From Paracoccaceae bacterium (GTDB lineage: Bacteria > Pseudomonadota > Alphaproteobacteria > Rhodobacterales > Rhodobacteraceae): a DNA stretch of 50,642 bases. The number at the start of each line of letters is the position of its first letter. The first letter of the stretch is position 1. This document shows, piece after piece, positions 17,924 through 27,588 of this stretch. The stretch is taken from positions 259 through 50,900 of the forward strand of contig JAMWZG010000003.1 of the NCBI GenBank assembly GCA_024304855.1. The letters are read 5' to 3'. A program made the translations under genes and the position numbers. A model generated the notes under the pieces. That model was given only the letters and a program-made list of their open reading frames with translations, was not told the DNA's origin and did no database searches.

Positions 17924-19099
17924 ATGTTGCAAAAACCGGATCGTTCTGCATCTCAAAACATCCTGCCCTTCGCGGCATCTGTATACCAAGTTCGGCTTGC
18001 TCTGATCCAAGAGCAGCTGGCTGAACGCAAACTGGCAGGAGTTCTGCTTTTCGATCCGGAGAACACATTTTGGCTGACTGGCTACCAGACAATCGGGTAC
18101 TTTACGTTTCAGACAATCTTTGTGCCCCTAGAAGGTCAGCCAGTCGTCATCTCACGAACGGTGAACCGCAGTCTGGCCCTTGCCCATGGTGTTTTCGAAG
18201 AGTTCGTGGCCATCAATGACACCGAAGATCCAGTTGATGTGCTTGCCAACTATATTTCAAAGGCGGTCCCACAATCTAAGCCCATAGGTATTGAAACTGG
18301 GGCTTGGTATCTGACGGTCCGAGACTATCAACGCCTCTCAAGAATGGTCCCGAGCGCGCTTGAAGAGTGGTCAGGTTTTTTCGGTCCGCTTAGAATGGTC
18401 AAGACAGACGACGAAATAGACAGAATGCGGCACGCTGCTCGAGCCGCGGAGGCAGGCCTCGCAGCGGCCATTGACGCAGTAGCCGTAGGAAGTACTGATA
18501 ACGACGTCGCTGCCGCCATGTTCGCCGCAAACATAGCGGCAGGCTCAGAGTACTTGGGGCATCCCCCACTTGTTGTTGCAGGCGAAACCACAGCACTGTG
18601 CTTTGCTATGTGGCGTCGCCGCGAAATTCAACAGGATGATGTCGTCCTTTTGGAAGCGGCAGGATGTGTGGATCGATATCACGCAATGCTATCTCGACCA
18701 GTCATTGCTGGAAAACCAAAGCCAGAACACATTGATGCATCTGATGCCCTTCAGGAAGTCCTTGAAACAGCGATCTCTTGTATCAAGCCCGGCATAGCGT
18801 CTTCTGAAGTAGATCAGGCTTGTCGTGAAGCCCTGTCACGAAAAGGACTGGAAGAGTACTTCCGTCACCGTTCTGCATACGGCATCGGCATCGGCTTTCC
18901 ACCCAACTGGTCCGAGGGGCACATCTATTCAATTCGCCCCAATGATCCAATGATACTGCAGCCAAACATGACGTTTCATGTGATCCCAACCTTGTTTCTG
19001 GACAGCTTCGGGATGTGTTTCAGCGAAAGCGTGCGAGTGACTGAAACAGGGTGTGAAACCCTGACAAACTTTGAGCGTCGGCTTTTTGTCAAAGAGTGA
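17924..19099 (+). CDS. M24-family (creatinase/ectoine-hydrolase-like) hydrolase
   Basis: A 391-aa pita-bread-fold protein with a creatinase N-terminal domain (about 20-155) and an M24 catalytic domain (about 165-385). Metal-dependent M24 peptidases have two Asp ligands in a DxG...D segment. Here that segment reads LLEAAGCVDRYHAMLSR (residues 242-258), so both Asp are replaced (Glu244 and Met255). That points away from a Xaa-Pro peptidase and towards creatinase or DoeA/EutD-like C-N hydrolases, which tolerate these changes. It leads an operon with a TRAP importer and HyuA/HyuB, so it likely acts on an imported guanidino, hydantoin or cyclic amidine compound. Confidence 0.75.
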   Translation: MLQKPDRSASQNILPFAASVYQVRLALIQEQLAERKLAGVLLFDPENTFWLTGYQTIGYFTFQTIFVPLEGQPVVISRTVNRSLALAHGVFEEFVAINDTEDPVDVLANYISKAVPQSKPIGIETGAWYLTVRDYQRLSRMVPSALEEWSGFFGPLRMVKTDDEIDRMRHAARAAEAGLAAAIDAVAVGSTDNDVAAAMFAANIAAGSEYLGHPPLVVAGETTALCFAMWRRREIQQDDVVLLEAAGCVDRYHAMLSRPVIAGKPKPEHIDASDALQEVLETAISCIKPGIASSEVDQACREALSRKGLEEYFRHRSAYGIGIGFPPNWSEGHIYSIRPNDPMILQPNMTFHVIPTLFLDSFGMCFSESVRVTETGCETLTNFERRLFVKE

Positions 19100-19129
19100 C
19101 GCGCATATCACCCAACAAGGAGAATACAG

Positions 19130-20125
19130 ATGCCTGCAATCCGTTTACTTCGCCGTACTTTTGTCGGAAGCATGTTCGCTCTTTCATTGGCGGGAGAGTC
19201 AGTTTTGGCTCAAACTCCACAAAAATGGGACATGCCATCGGCCTACGGTGGCAACAGTTTCATCGTAAAATCCTTTAGTGACTTTGCCGATGACGTGCGC
19301 GCACGCACCGATGGCATGATTGATATCGTGGTGCATCCAGGTGGCTCGCTCTATTCGGGGGCTGAGATTATGCGCGCAGTTAGGGATGGCCAAGTGCCAA
19401 TCGGTGAGCGTTTTATGGGCGCTCACGCCAACGAAGACCTGATCTTCGGTCTGGACACCCTGCCCTTTCTCGCAACCAGTCAGGAAGACGCATGGAACCT
19501 TTATCAAGCATCCAAGCCGGCTCTTGAAGCTGCTCTTGCAGAGAGAAACTTGAAGCTGCTCTACACGCAACTCTGGGCACCCCAAGGCCTCTATTCAGTG
19601 CGCGAGATCAATAGCGTTGAGGACATGAAAGGTCTGAGGTATCGGGCCTACGATGCCAATACTCAACGCCTTGCCGAGTTGACCGGCGCCATTCCCACCC
19701 GCACAGAAGCTGCTGAAGTAGCGCAAGCATTCTCGACAGGTATTGCAGAGGCAATGACGGCGTCCGGCGCCATTGGGATCAGCCAATCCATCTGGGATTT
19801 CGCTGATTACTTCTATCGCGTGAACGCCTGGATGCCGAAAAGTGTGGTTATGGTCAACATGGACACTTGGAACGGTCTCGATGAAGCTACCCGCACAGCT
19901 CTGGAAGAGGCTGCGACTGATGCCGAACAGAAAGTTTGGGCAACCATGCTCGAAGCTGAGAAGGCAGACAACGAGACACTCGCTTCGAATGGCATGCAAG
20001 TTCTTGAACCCTCAGCCGAGCTTGCAGATGGGTTGAAAGCAATTGGTGCTCAGATGACAGATGAATGGATTGAGGCCGCCGGTGAACGCGGCGCAGCTAT
20101 CGTCGCAGACTATCGCGCCCGTTGA
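19130..20125 (+). CDS. TRAP transporter substrate-binding protein, DctP-like
   Basis: A 331-aa periplasmic binding protein with a signal peptide (about residues 1-27, ending SVLAQTP). The family features are visible in GGSLYSGAEIMRAVRDGQVP and VEDMKGLRYRAYD with the ligand-binding Arg. AAGGAGAA lies before the ATG. It is the capture component of the second TRAP system in the window and is not a close copy of the first (11947-12918). Confidence 0.87.
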   Translation: MPAIRLLRRTFVGSMFALSLAGESVLAQTPQKWDMPSAYGGNSFIVKSFSDFADDVRARTDGMIDIVVHPGGSLYSGAEIMRAVRDGQVPIGERFMGAHANEDLIFGLDTLPFLATSQEDAWNLYQASKPALEAALAERNLKLLYTQLWAPQGLYSVREINSVEDMKGLRYRAYDANTQRLAELTGAIPTRTEAAEVAQAFSTGIAEAMTASGAIGISQSIWDFADYFYRVNAWMPKSVVMVNMDTWNGLDEATRTALEEAATDAEQKVWATMLEAEKADNETLASNGMQVLEPSAELADGLKAIGAQMTDEWIEAAGERGAAIVADYRAR

Positions 20126-20156
20126 GCACATCGACATTTATTTGGGATCCTAAAGC

Positions 20157-20690
20157 ATGTTGACAAACTTCGGGTCCCAACTGGACCGGGCACTGCGCAG
20201 ACTTTACGCGGCTTGCGCAGTGCTGGCCGGATTGGCAATCATCACCATCACCCTAGCGGTGATGATCAGCATCGGCAGCAGAGCGCTGGGCATTTATGTT
20301 CCCGGGACAACTGAAATTGCGGGCTATGGCATGGCTGCAGCGGGTGCCTTAGGACTGGCGCATACTGCAATAAATCATGGGCATGTCAGGGTTGATCTTG
20401 TGCTTTCCCGATTGGGCGCAAAGCCTCGTCATCGGACAGAACTTGTAGCCTTGGTCGCATCAACTGTCGCAATCGGTTTCACTGCTTGGGCCCTATATGG
20501 ATTGGTCGCGTCATCCCATCGATTTGGTGACCTTAGTTCGAACTCCGATGCCTTGCCGTTGTGGCTTCCACAGTTTCCATTGGCAATCGGATTTGTCGTT
20601 TTCTCTGTCTCCCTGGCCCATCTAACTGTGCTTCATTTGTTCGGGCACTCCGAGGGTCAGTCAATCATGCAGACCGGATCACAAGAATGA
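20157..20690 (+). CDS. TRAP transporter small permease, DctQ-like
   Basis: A 177-aa four-segment membrane protein with the DctQ region GTTEIAGYGMAAAGALGLAH. The stop overlaps the ATG of the large permease (ATGA at 20687-20690), so the two are translationally coupled, as usual in this family. Confidence 0.82.
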   Translation: MLTNFGSQLDRALRRLYAACAVLAGLAIITITLAVMISIGSRALGIYVPGTTEIAGYGMAAAGALGLAHTAINHGHVRVDLVLSRLGAKPRHRTELVALVASTVAIGFTAWALYGLVASSHRFGDLSSNSDALPLWLPQFPLAIGFVVFSVSLAHLTVLHLFGHSEGQSIMQTGSQE

Positions 20691-21991
20691 ACGAGATTCA
20701 ACTCGCCGCATTTCTACTTCTTCTAATGTTCGCCTTTCTGGGAAGTGGTGCCTTGATCGGCGCTGCATTGCTGGGTTTGGGTATTGTGTTCATCGACCTT
20801 TTTACTGGCCGCCCCGTAGCACCAGCGATGGCAACAGCTATTTGGTCAAACACATCCCTCTGGAGCTTGGCTGCTTTGCCATTGTTTGTCTGGATGGGCG
20901 AAATACTGTTGCGAACCAAGCTGGCCGGCAGTGTTTTCACGGGACTTGCCCCCTTGGTCCGCCACATTCCAGGAGGAATGCTTCATGCCAATATTGGTGG
21001 ATGTACTGCTTTCTCTGCGGTTTCTGGATCGTCTGCTGCCACCTTGATGACTGTTGGTCGCATAACCGTTCCTGAACTCCGCAAGCGTGGATACCCTGAC
21101 AACCTGATCTGTGGGACACTTGCCGGTGCAGGTACACTGGGGCTCATGATCCCTCCCTCAATCACCTTCATTGTTTATGGATTGGTTGTAGAAGAATCCA
21201 TCGCCAGGCTTTTTATGGCGGGTTTGATCCCCGGTCTAATGCTGGCTGGAATGTTCTTTCTGTACATCTACTGTTGGGGCCTATTTTCAACGCAGGGGGA
21301 CCAGCTTCGTGAGGCGCCTGCACCATGGCGGGAACGGCTACAAGGTCTAGTACACTTGCTGCCAGTTGCAGGCCTAATCCTGATTGTGGTTGTGTCCATT
21401 TACACTGGATTTGCTTCGCCAAATGAAGCAGCCGTCATTGGATTGCTTGGAGCGTTCAGCCTAGCATTGGTGACCAAGACATTGACGTGGGCATCGTTTG
21501 TCGAGTCTCTCGAAGGGGCAGTTCGAACTACGTCGATGATCTTTCTTTTGTTGGCTGGCGCAGCTGTCTTGAACATTGCGATGGGGTTCTCTGGCTTGCC
21601 CCGTGAACTGGCAAACTGGGTTGGAACGCTAAACCTTTCGCCTACCATGCTGCTTTTGACCCTTATGGCGTTCTTTATTGTATTGGGCTGCTTCCTCGAT
21701 GGCATGGCTATGATCCTACTAACCATCGTCGTCCTTGAGCCGCTGGTCCGTGATGCCGGTATCGATATGATCTGGTTTGGAGTTTTCGTGGTTCTGGTAG
21801 GGGAAATGGCACTTATAACACCCCCAGTTGGATTCAACCTCTTCTTGGTCCAGAACCTTTCAGGGCGTGACATCGGCTTCCTAGCTAAAGCAGCAGCCCC
21901 CATGTTTGCAATCATGGCCTTGGCGGCGGTTCTATTAATTGCATTTCCCCAAATAGCTCTCTGGCTGCCTGGGTTGATGACCAGCCGTTGA
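20687..21991 (+). CDS. TRAP transporter large permease, DctM-like
   Basis: A 434-aa protein from the ATG at 20687, chosen because it overlaps the small-permease stop; the frame is open further upstream but that part lies inside the previous gene. About twelve hydrophobic segments and DctM motifs LAALPLFVWMGEILLRT, FSAVSGSSAAT, LGLMIPPSI and TPPVGFNLF are present. It is the transmembrane channel of the second TRAP importer. Confidence 0.88.
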   Translation: MNEIQLAAFLLLLMFAFLGSGALIGAALLGLGIVFIDLFTGRPVAPAMATAIWSNTSLWSLAALPLFVWMGEILLRTKLAGSVFTGLAPLVRHIPGGMLHANIGGCTAFSAVSGSSAATLMTVGRITVPELRKRGYPDNLICGTLAGAGTLGLMIPPSITFIVYGLVVEESIARLFMAGLIPGLMLAGMFFLYIYCWGLFSTQGDQLREAPAPWRERLQGLVHLLPVAGLILIVVVSIYTGFASPNEAAVIGLLGAFSLALVTKTLTWASFVESLEGAVRTTSMIFLLLAGAAVLNIAMGFSGLPRELANWVGTLNLSPTMLLLTLMAFFIVLGCFLDGMAMILLTIVVLEPLVRDAGIDMIWFGVFVVLVGEMALITPPVGFNLFLVQNLSGRDIGFLAKAAAPMFAIMALAAVLLIAFPQIALWLPGLMTSR

Positions 21992-22006
21992 AGTGTGGAA
22001 TTTGAC

Positions 22007-23683
22007 ATGACTAACAGCGACAAGAAAGTTGATCCGATCACGCGTGCGGTGATCAGCCATAGGCTTGACACCGTAGTAGTGGAGATGGGTGAAGCCATGC
22101 TCCGCACCTCTTATTCTCAAATTCTCAACGCGAGCCGCGACTTTTCGATTGCTATTATAGATACACAAGCCCGGTTAGTGGCTCAAGCTGATCACATCCC
22201 AGTTCACATAGGTGCACTACCTACGGCGGTGCGCGCCGTCGAAGAACGGTTTAAAGATAACGTTTCCAAGGGTGACGTTCTTCTGCTCAACGATCCATAT
22301 CACGGAGGAAGCCACCTTCCGGATCTGACAGCGTTTGTTCCAATTTTCGGAGAGAACGAAAGGCGTTTTTGGGCGGTGGTAAGAGCTCACATGGGCGATA
22401 TCGGTGGCGCAACACACGGAGCGTATAACCCTTCCGCCACAGAGATTTGGCAAGAAGGCCTTCGTATACCCCCAATTAAGATTTGTGAAGCAGGCCAGAT
22501 GCGCGAGGATCTTCTGGAAATGCTGGCGCTAAACGTCAGATTCCCACGCGATTTCAGGGGCGATCTGTCTGCCATGGTTGGGGCCGCGCGTTTCGGCGCG
22601 GCACGTGTGGCCGACCTTCTCGCGGAGTATGGCGAAACCGATGTTCTGACGGCGATAGACGAGGCTCTCGATAGCGCTGAACTTCGTGCGCGTCACATCG
22701 TCTCCGAATGGGCCGACGGGACTTATTTTGGAGAAGCATTTCTCGATGATGACGGTACGGAGCGTCAAGATCTCGCCATTCGAGCAAAAGTAACAGTTTC
22801 AGGCGATAACGTCGAAGTCGACTTATCGGCTACCGATGCTCAGTCGGAACGCTTCGTGAACTCTTCGATCGGCAACACACAAGCGGCCATCGCGATGGCG
22901 TTTGCCTATTTGATCGATGCAGACATTCCAAAGAACGATGGAGCGTTTCGACCTCTTTCAGTGATCCTTGCTCCAGGAACATTGGTCTGCCCACACACTT
23001 CTGCTCCGGTAACTCTTTCAACGTCACACCCGTCCAACGAGGTGGTCGAAGCCATTATTAGAGCCCTTTCGCTGGCGTGCCCAAAACGCGCGATGGGCGG
23101 CTGGGGTAGAAGATTTCGAATATCCATCACAGGCGACAATCCGAGGAATGGGCGAAGATTCGTCTGGCACCTGTTTCATGCAAGGCCAGGCGGCGGTGGC
23201 TCGAGTGCCGGGGATGGTTGGTCTTCGGGCGGCGAATGGCATTCGGTTGGCGGCATCAAGTTTGGCAGCATCGAGGTGACTGAGGCACGTTTTCCACTTC
23301 TCTTTGAGCGTCATGAGTTCAGGCCAGGTTCCGGCGGCGATGGTCAGTACCGTGGAGGTTTGGGCAGCAATCTGGATCTTCGTCTTGAGGTGCCGGTTAC
23401 GGCCCATACTGCTGGCGACGGAGCACGCCACGGTTCGGCCGGCATCAATGGAGGCGTTGACGGTATGCCTCATCACTATGAAATTGATCAGAATGGGAAG
23501 CGGCAAACACTCCGCACCAAGAGCTTCGGAAATCAGTTCTCTGCCGGATCTCTACTTCGCCTTCAATCCTCTGGTGGGGGTGGCTGGGGCGATCCCGCAA
23601 AGCGTTCAACTGACGCGCGCGATCGTGATCGCCTGATGGAAATGGTTCCTCTTGAGGCGGATCATTTGGAGTTGGATAAATGA
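22007..23683 (+). CDS. hyuB: hydantoinase B / oxoprolinase-type subunit
   Basis: A 558-aa HyuB-family protein from the ATG at 22007 (GGAA 7-8 nt upstream; a GTG at 21995 is the alternative). Family motifs include SRDFSIAI near the N-terminus, NDPYHGGSHLPDLT and HMGDIGGATHGAYNP, and the Gly-rich C-terminus SSGGGGWGDP. It forms an ATP-dependent ring-opening amidohydrolase with HyuA, acting on hydantoins, 5-oxoproline or similar lactams. The stop overlaps the hyuA ATG by 4 nt. Confidence 0.87.
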   Translation: MTNSDKKVDPITRAVISHRLDTVVVEMGEAMLRTSYSQILNASRDFSIAIIDTQARLVAQADHIPVHIGALPTAVRAVEERFKDNVSKGDVLLLNDPYHGGSHLPDLTAFVPIFGENERRFWAVVRAHMGDIGGATHGAYNPSATEIWQEGLRIPPIKICEAGQMREDLLEMLALNVRFPRDFRGDLSAMVGAARFGAARVADLLAEYGETDVLTAIDEALDSAELRARHIVSEWADGTYFGEAFLDDDGTERQDLAIRAKVTVSGDNVEVDLSATDAQSERFVNSSIGNTQAAIAMAFAYLIDADIPKNDGAFRPLSVILAPGTLVCPHTSAPVTLSTSHPSNEVVEAIIRALSLACPKRAMGGWGRRFRISITGDNPRNGRRFVWHLFHARPGGGGSSAGDGWSSGGEWHSVGGIKFGSIEVTEARFPLLFERHEFRPGSGGDGQYRGGLGSNLDLRLEVPVTAHTAGDGARHGSAGINGGVDGMPHHYEIDQNGKRQTLRTKSFGNQFSAGSLLRLQSSGGGGWGDPAKRSTDARDRDRLMEMVPLEADHLELDK

Positions 23684-25833
23684 CCTATCGTATTGGTATT
23701 GATGTTGGAGGAACGTTTACGGATCTCGTTGCAATCTCAGAAGACGGCATCACGACAATCGCCAAAGCCCCAACAACGACAGACGATCAGTCGCGTGGCG
23801 TTCTAAATGGCTTAGCCGATCTAGCAGAAAGACTAGACCTAACAGTCGGTGCTCTGCTCGAGCAATGTACGCAGATTGTGCACGGTACAACAGTCGCAAC
23901 CAATGCACTTTTGGAACGCAAGGGAGCCAAGGTTGGATTGCTTACAACCCATGGGCATCGTGATGTGCTAGAGATGCACGAAGGATTGAAACCTGATCGA
24001 TACAATTTGCGGATGACGCCGCCTGAACCACTGGTGCCTCGAAATCTAAGGTTGGGTATTCCGGAACGCGTTTCACACGATGGCTCTGTCATCGAGCCGC
24101 TAGACGAGAGAGCTGTTATCGCGGCTCTGGATCAGCTTCGTGAAGCTGGTGTTGAATCAGTCGCAATTGCCTACTTGCATTCATATCGAAACCCCACGCA
24201 TGAGCAGCGCACGGCCCAACTGGTCGCTGAACATCTCCCCAATACCTACTGCTCGATATCGTCAGATGTGTTGCCCCAAATCAAAGAGTATGAGCGGTTC
24301 TCTACAACAATCGTGAATTCGTATGTAGGTCCTGCTCTGCGAAAATACCTTACAAGTCTAGACACTCGACTTACAGAGACAGGGTTCAAAGGGGAGTTGT
24401 TTGTCGTGCTGTCTCACGGTGGGATTGCGCGCATCCAGGATGCCATTCGCCTTGGGGCCGCCACGGTGTTGTCAGGTCCTGCTGGAGGTATAGTGGGAGC
24501 CCAACTGGCTGCCAAGTTTATGGAATGTGGCAATGTGCTTCCATTCGACATGGGGGGAACAAGCACCGAAATCTCACTTATCGTCGATGGCAAAACTTCT
24601 TTGAGTTCTGAACGCGGCGTTGCAGGAGCGCGCGTTGCGCTCAGGTCCTTTGACATCCTCTCGATCGGTGCTGGAGGAGGTTCTCTGGGACATGTGGACA
24701 CAACTGGACGTTTTGGCGTTGGGCCAGAAAGTGCCGGGGCATGGCCGGGACCTGTTTGTTATGGACGGGGTGGTTCGAGCCCGACAGTGACCGATGCAAA
24801 CCTCCTGCTAGGCTATCTGGACCCTGAAAATTTTCGGGGTGGGCGGGCCACTTTGGATGTCGATTCAACAGAAATTGCCATGACAAAACTTGGTATTGAC
24901 CTTGGAATGGGAAGCCTTGAGGCTGCCGAAGGCATCTTTCGTCTGATCAACGTCAAGATGGCCGACGGCTTCAGGTTGATGACAATTCGACGTGGGGTGG
25001 ACCCGCGACGTTTCACTCTGCTGGCATTTGGTGGGGCTGCTGGCATCCATGCAACTTCCGTTGCACGTGAGATCGGGATATCACGAGTAATTGTACCTCA
25101 AATGTCGTCGGTACTGTCTGCTTGGGGAATGCTTGCTAGCAACCTAAGATATGAACTTGCCAGGAGTCACTTGATCGAGACTTCAAAGCTCTCCGACGCG
25201 GATCTTGCCAACTTGATCAATGATCTTGCATCGGAAGCTGCAGAAAATAGCGGCTTTAGTCCTGAACTACTCAGCAGGGCGGATTTTGAGTACTCGGCGG
25301 AAATGAGGTATGGTGACCAGATATTTGAAATTGATGTACCCCTTCAAGGAACCGATACAACCGGACCAGGCCTTGTCAATGCTGTCGAACACAAGTTTCA
25401 TCGGCGCCATGAGGAGCTTTTCACTTATTCAAGTCCCAGCCATCCCGTGGAACTCGTCAATCTTCGTGTCGTGGTTGTAGTGCCTTCAAACTCAAAAATT
25501 GCAGGCTCAACCCTCCTGAATGAACGCTTAAAGAGTGCACCACCTAGAAGGCGACTGGCAGTGATCACTGGACGGAAATGCATGGTGGATGTCTACCATT
25601 TAGAGAGCCTGTCCGTAGATCAAGTCATAATAGGACCCGCTTTAATTGAATCCGAGAACACATCCGTGCTTCTTCTCGACAATGACAGAGCGCAGGTCGC
25701 AGCCAATCATTGGCTGGATATCTCTATTGATAGCATTGGAAGCCACACTCAATCTGATGTCCGACCATACGCAGTGACTGAAACAGAGGTCGCTGAACAG
25801 ATTAACGACAAGACTACAACAGTCGTTAACTGA
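23680..25833 (+). CDS. hyuA: hydantoinase A / oxoprolinase-type ATPase subunit
   Basis: A 717-aa HyuA-family protein. The actin-like ATP site opens with GIDVGGTFTDLVAI, followed by HGTTVATNALLERKGAKVG and PFDMGGTSTEISLI. The length is normal for the family. It couples ATP hydrolysis to lactam/hydantoin ring opening with HyuB. With the creatinase-like M24 protein and the TRAP importer it suggests use of a creatinine/N-methylhydantoin-like or cyclic amide nutrient, but no part of that pathway is proven here. Confidence 0.87.
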   Translation: MTYRIGIDVGGTFTDLVAISEDGITTIAKAPTTTDDQSRGVLNGLADLAERLDLTVGALLEQCTQIVHGTTVATNALLERKGAKVGLLTTHGHRDVLEMHEGLKPDRYNLRMTPPEPLVPRNLRLGIPERVSHDGSVIEPLDERAVIAALDQLREAGVESVAIAYLHSYRNPTHEQRTAQLVAEHLPNTYCSISSDVLPQIKEYERFSTTIVNSYVGPALRKYLTSLDTRLTETGFKGELFVVLSHGGIARIQDAIRLGAATVLSGPAGGIVGAQLAAKFMECGNVLPFDMGGTSTEISLIVDGKTSLSSERGVAGARVALRSFDILSIGAGGGSLGHVDTTGRFGVGPESAGAWPGPVCYGRGGSSPTVTDANLLLGYLDPENFRGGRATLDVDSTEIAMTKLGIDLGMGSLEAAEGIFRLINVKMADGFRLMTIRRGVDPRRFTLLAFGGAAGIHATSVAREIGISRVIVPQMSSVLSAWGMLASNLRYELARSHLIETSKLSDADLANLINDLASEAAENSGFSPELLSRADFEYSAEMRYGDQIFEIDVPLQGTDTTGPGLVNAVEHKFHRRHEELFTYSSPSHPVELVNLRVVVVVPSNSKIAGSTLLNERLKSAPPRRRLAVITGRKCMVDVYHLESLSVDQVIIGPALIESENTSVLLLDNDRAQVAANHWLDISIDSIGSHTQSDVRPYAVTETEVAEQINDKTTTVVN

Positions 25834-25963
25834 GTAGCGTTCGGTATCAGTGCGCAGATTACTAAAGAGAAGCGGGGTGAAATTGGCTTGGTGTTAAGGG
25901 GCGTCGGCTTGGGAGGGAAGACCCCTCTTTCTACCGCACTATCTGGCTGCGCCCTTCTGACTT

Positions 25964-25978
25964 TTCGCTTTTTGCGAA
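25964..25978. terminator. small hairpin between convergent operons
   Basis: TTCGC-TTTTT-GCGAA is a perfect 5-bp stem with a 5-nt loop just beyond the stop of the minus-strand 134-aa gene (25985) and after the plus-strand hyuA gene (25833). There is no long T-run, so a terminator role is only suggested by position. Confidence 0.25.
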
Positions 25979-25984
25979 CACGCC

Positions 25985-26389
25985 CTAATTCCGGATAAAC
26001 TCAAACACCAGCATCACGTTTGTACCGTCAGTACAAAATTTTGACTTGGCATACCCTTGGTCGAGAGACATGCAAGCCGCCTCAATAATCGTTTCCAGCT
26101 GATCTCTCTTGTCATCTGGATCGTCGCGAGTTGATATGTTCCTAAAGAGCAATCGCCGGCCGCCTAAGGGCGGTGTACTGACGCCTCCGGTGGCCCGCAA
26201 GAAAGCTCCCAACAAATTGGATGCGCTTACCTCATCGACTGAGCCAATCAAGACATCTGTAATTTCTTCAGGCGCATCTTTGCTACGACGCAGGAAAAAC
26301 CGTTTATCGTCTTTGAATGCCCCTTGCCACGAGAATGCATCCTCCCGCAACAACAGGCCTTCTGACGCAAGTTTCCAATCGAAGCTCAT
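25985..26389 (-). CDS. unknown 134-aa partner of the STING-like gene
   Basis: I do not recognise this family. The protein is soluble, mixed alpha/beta, with no signal peptide, membrane segment or nucleotide motif that I can see. It includes GVSTPPLGGRRLLFRNIST and a C-terminus ending LVFEFIRN. Its ATG overlaps the stop of the STING-like gene by 4 nt (26386-26389), so the two are translationally coupled and probably form one functional unit. It is too short to be a CD-NTase and lacks a GS motif. Confidence 0.7.
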   Translation of the reverse strand: MSFDWKLASEGLLLREDAFSWQGAFKDDKRFFLRRSKDAPEEITDVLIGSVDEVSASNLLGAFLRATGGVSTPPLGGRRLLFRNISTRDDPDDKRDQLETIIEAACMSLDQGYAKSKFCTDGTNVMLVFEFIRN

Positions 26390-27528
26390 GCGTCAGAACC
26401 TTCTGCGATCAACGCCGATACTTTTTCCACAAGGTCCTTCTGGTTCACGATGTGCACCCGCCGCCAAGGCGCATCGGAGCCTTGGCGTGCGATGCCGAGA
26501 TTCCATTCCAGGGCCGCCCGGAAGTCGCGGAGAAGCCGCCTTGTCGTTCGCTCCCTTACTTCACTGTCGGAGAAACCTTTACCATTTTTGAGAGCAGTCA
26601 GGATCCTCGGGCTCTTCATCAGTGGAAACAGCGTTCGTGGAATGTCCAGGACGATCTCAGGATGTTCCTTTACAATCATCACCCCCATTCCGAGCCTCTG
26701 GTTGCGGCCAGGCTCTTCAAGCACAGAGACACTTTCAAGGACCAACCCTGCGCTCCGCATGGCATCTTCGCAGGCGTACCTCGCATCGTTGTAATCCGAG
26801 TTGCGGTACAGATCTGGGATGACAACAAGAAGATGACGAGGCCTGACCTTGGCAACTTCCTCGATCTGCTCCTCAGCTCGCCCTCCCTTCGCCCAGACGA
26901 TTTCTCGAGATAGAAGGCCATGATCCTGGGCTCCGAACCTATTCAAAAAGTTTGCCTGATAGCCCGTTGCGATGCTGACTGGCCCAGAGATGTTGACGAT
27001 TGGGAGTCCCCCGAAATATTCTGAGAAGCGGCTCTCGGTAGCCTCCGTTCCATCTGGACTTTGGTAGTTGCGTAAAAGGCGGTTTCGGAGATCCCGGTGA
27101 CTTGGTTCGGATGCATCGTATTGGTTGGCAAATGCGAAATTCAAAATGCCCCTGGTTTGGGTCAAGTAGAACGGCAGTGATTCCTGCGATGTGACCAGAA
27201 TGTAGGGAAGTCCAAGTGCATTGACTGCACCTAGTTCATAGATGACGCTCGGGCTTTCAGTGCTCACATCCACGATTAGGAGATCACTGTTTTCAACTGC
27301 CGAGAGCACGGCACCGACGATGTCCGATCGATTGCTATCCTCAGGGGCGGTAACCTCGATTGCATCAGGGGATTCAATTTCGCGCATCCTCGCCAAATCC
27401 TCTGTAGCGCCTTTGATGATATTTGCGAGTTGCGTGGTATGGGTCTGCCGAACAAAGCGCGTGTCATCGCGATCGGCATCGCCCTCCGGCTTCATGTTTC
27501 CTAGCGTGAAAACGCGCAAGTTCTGCAT
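26386..27528 (-). CDS. NDT/TIR-like plus STING-like signalling protein
   Basis: A 380-aa two-domain protein. Residues 1-160 look like the nucleoside-deoxyribosyltransferase/TIR-like fold: SDLLIVDVS at 81-89 and SVIYELGAVNALG at 94-106, where Glu98 would be the catalytic acid. Residues about 174-362 resemble the bacterial STING domain: SIATGYQANFL (185-195, compare the GYYN-F helix), LLVVIPDLY (233-241), EIVLDIPRTL (291-300) and a closing RRVHIV strand. Known bacterial STING proteins bind cyclic di-GMP and activate a TIR NADase in CBASS defence. Here the effector half looks NDT-like, no cyclase gene is nearby, and the divergent neighbour is SLATT-like. The STING call is by remembered motifs, not a search. 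Confidence 0.6.
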   Translation of the reverse strand: MQNLRVFTLGNMKPEGDADRDDTRFVRQTHTTQLANIIKGATEDLARMREIESPDAIEVTAPEDSNRSDIVGAVLSAVENSDLLIVDVSTESPSVIYELGAVNALGLPYILVTSQESLPFYLTQTRGILNFAFANQYDASEPSHRDLRNRLLRNYQSPDGTEATESRFSEYFGGLPIVNISGPVSIATGYQANFLNRFGAQDHGLLSREIVWAKGGRAEEQIEEVAKVRPRHLLVVIPDLYRNSDYNDARYACEDAMRSAGLVLESVSVLEEPGRNQRLGMGVMIVKEHPEIVLDIPRTLFPLMKSPRILTALKNGKGFSDSEVRERTTRRLLRDFRAALEWNLGIARQGSDAPWRRVHIVNQKDLVEKVSALIAEGSDA

Positions 27529-27588
27529 CTGAAACGCCCCCTATAGCGCGAACAATCCTAGTTCTGCGGACAAACGTTACCAAGTCAG
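27529..27588. promoter_or_regulatory. divergent promoter gap, STING-like/SLATT-like genes
   Basis: A 60-bp gap between two divergent genes, small enough that their promoters must overlap. This favours co-regulation of the STING-like pair and the membrane protein. I cannot pick out -35/-10 boxes with confidence. Confidence 0.4.
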
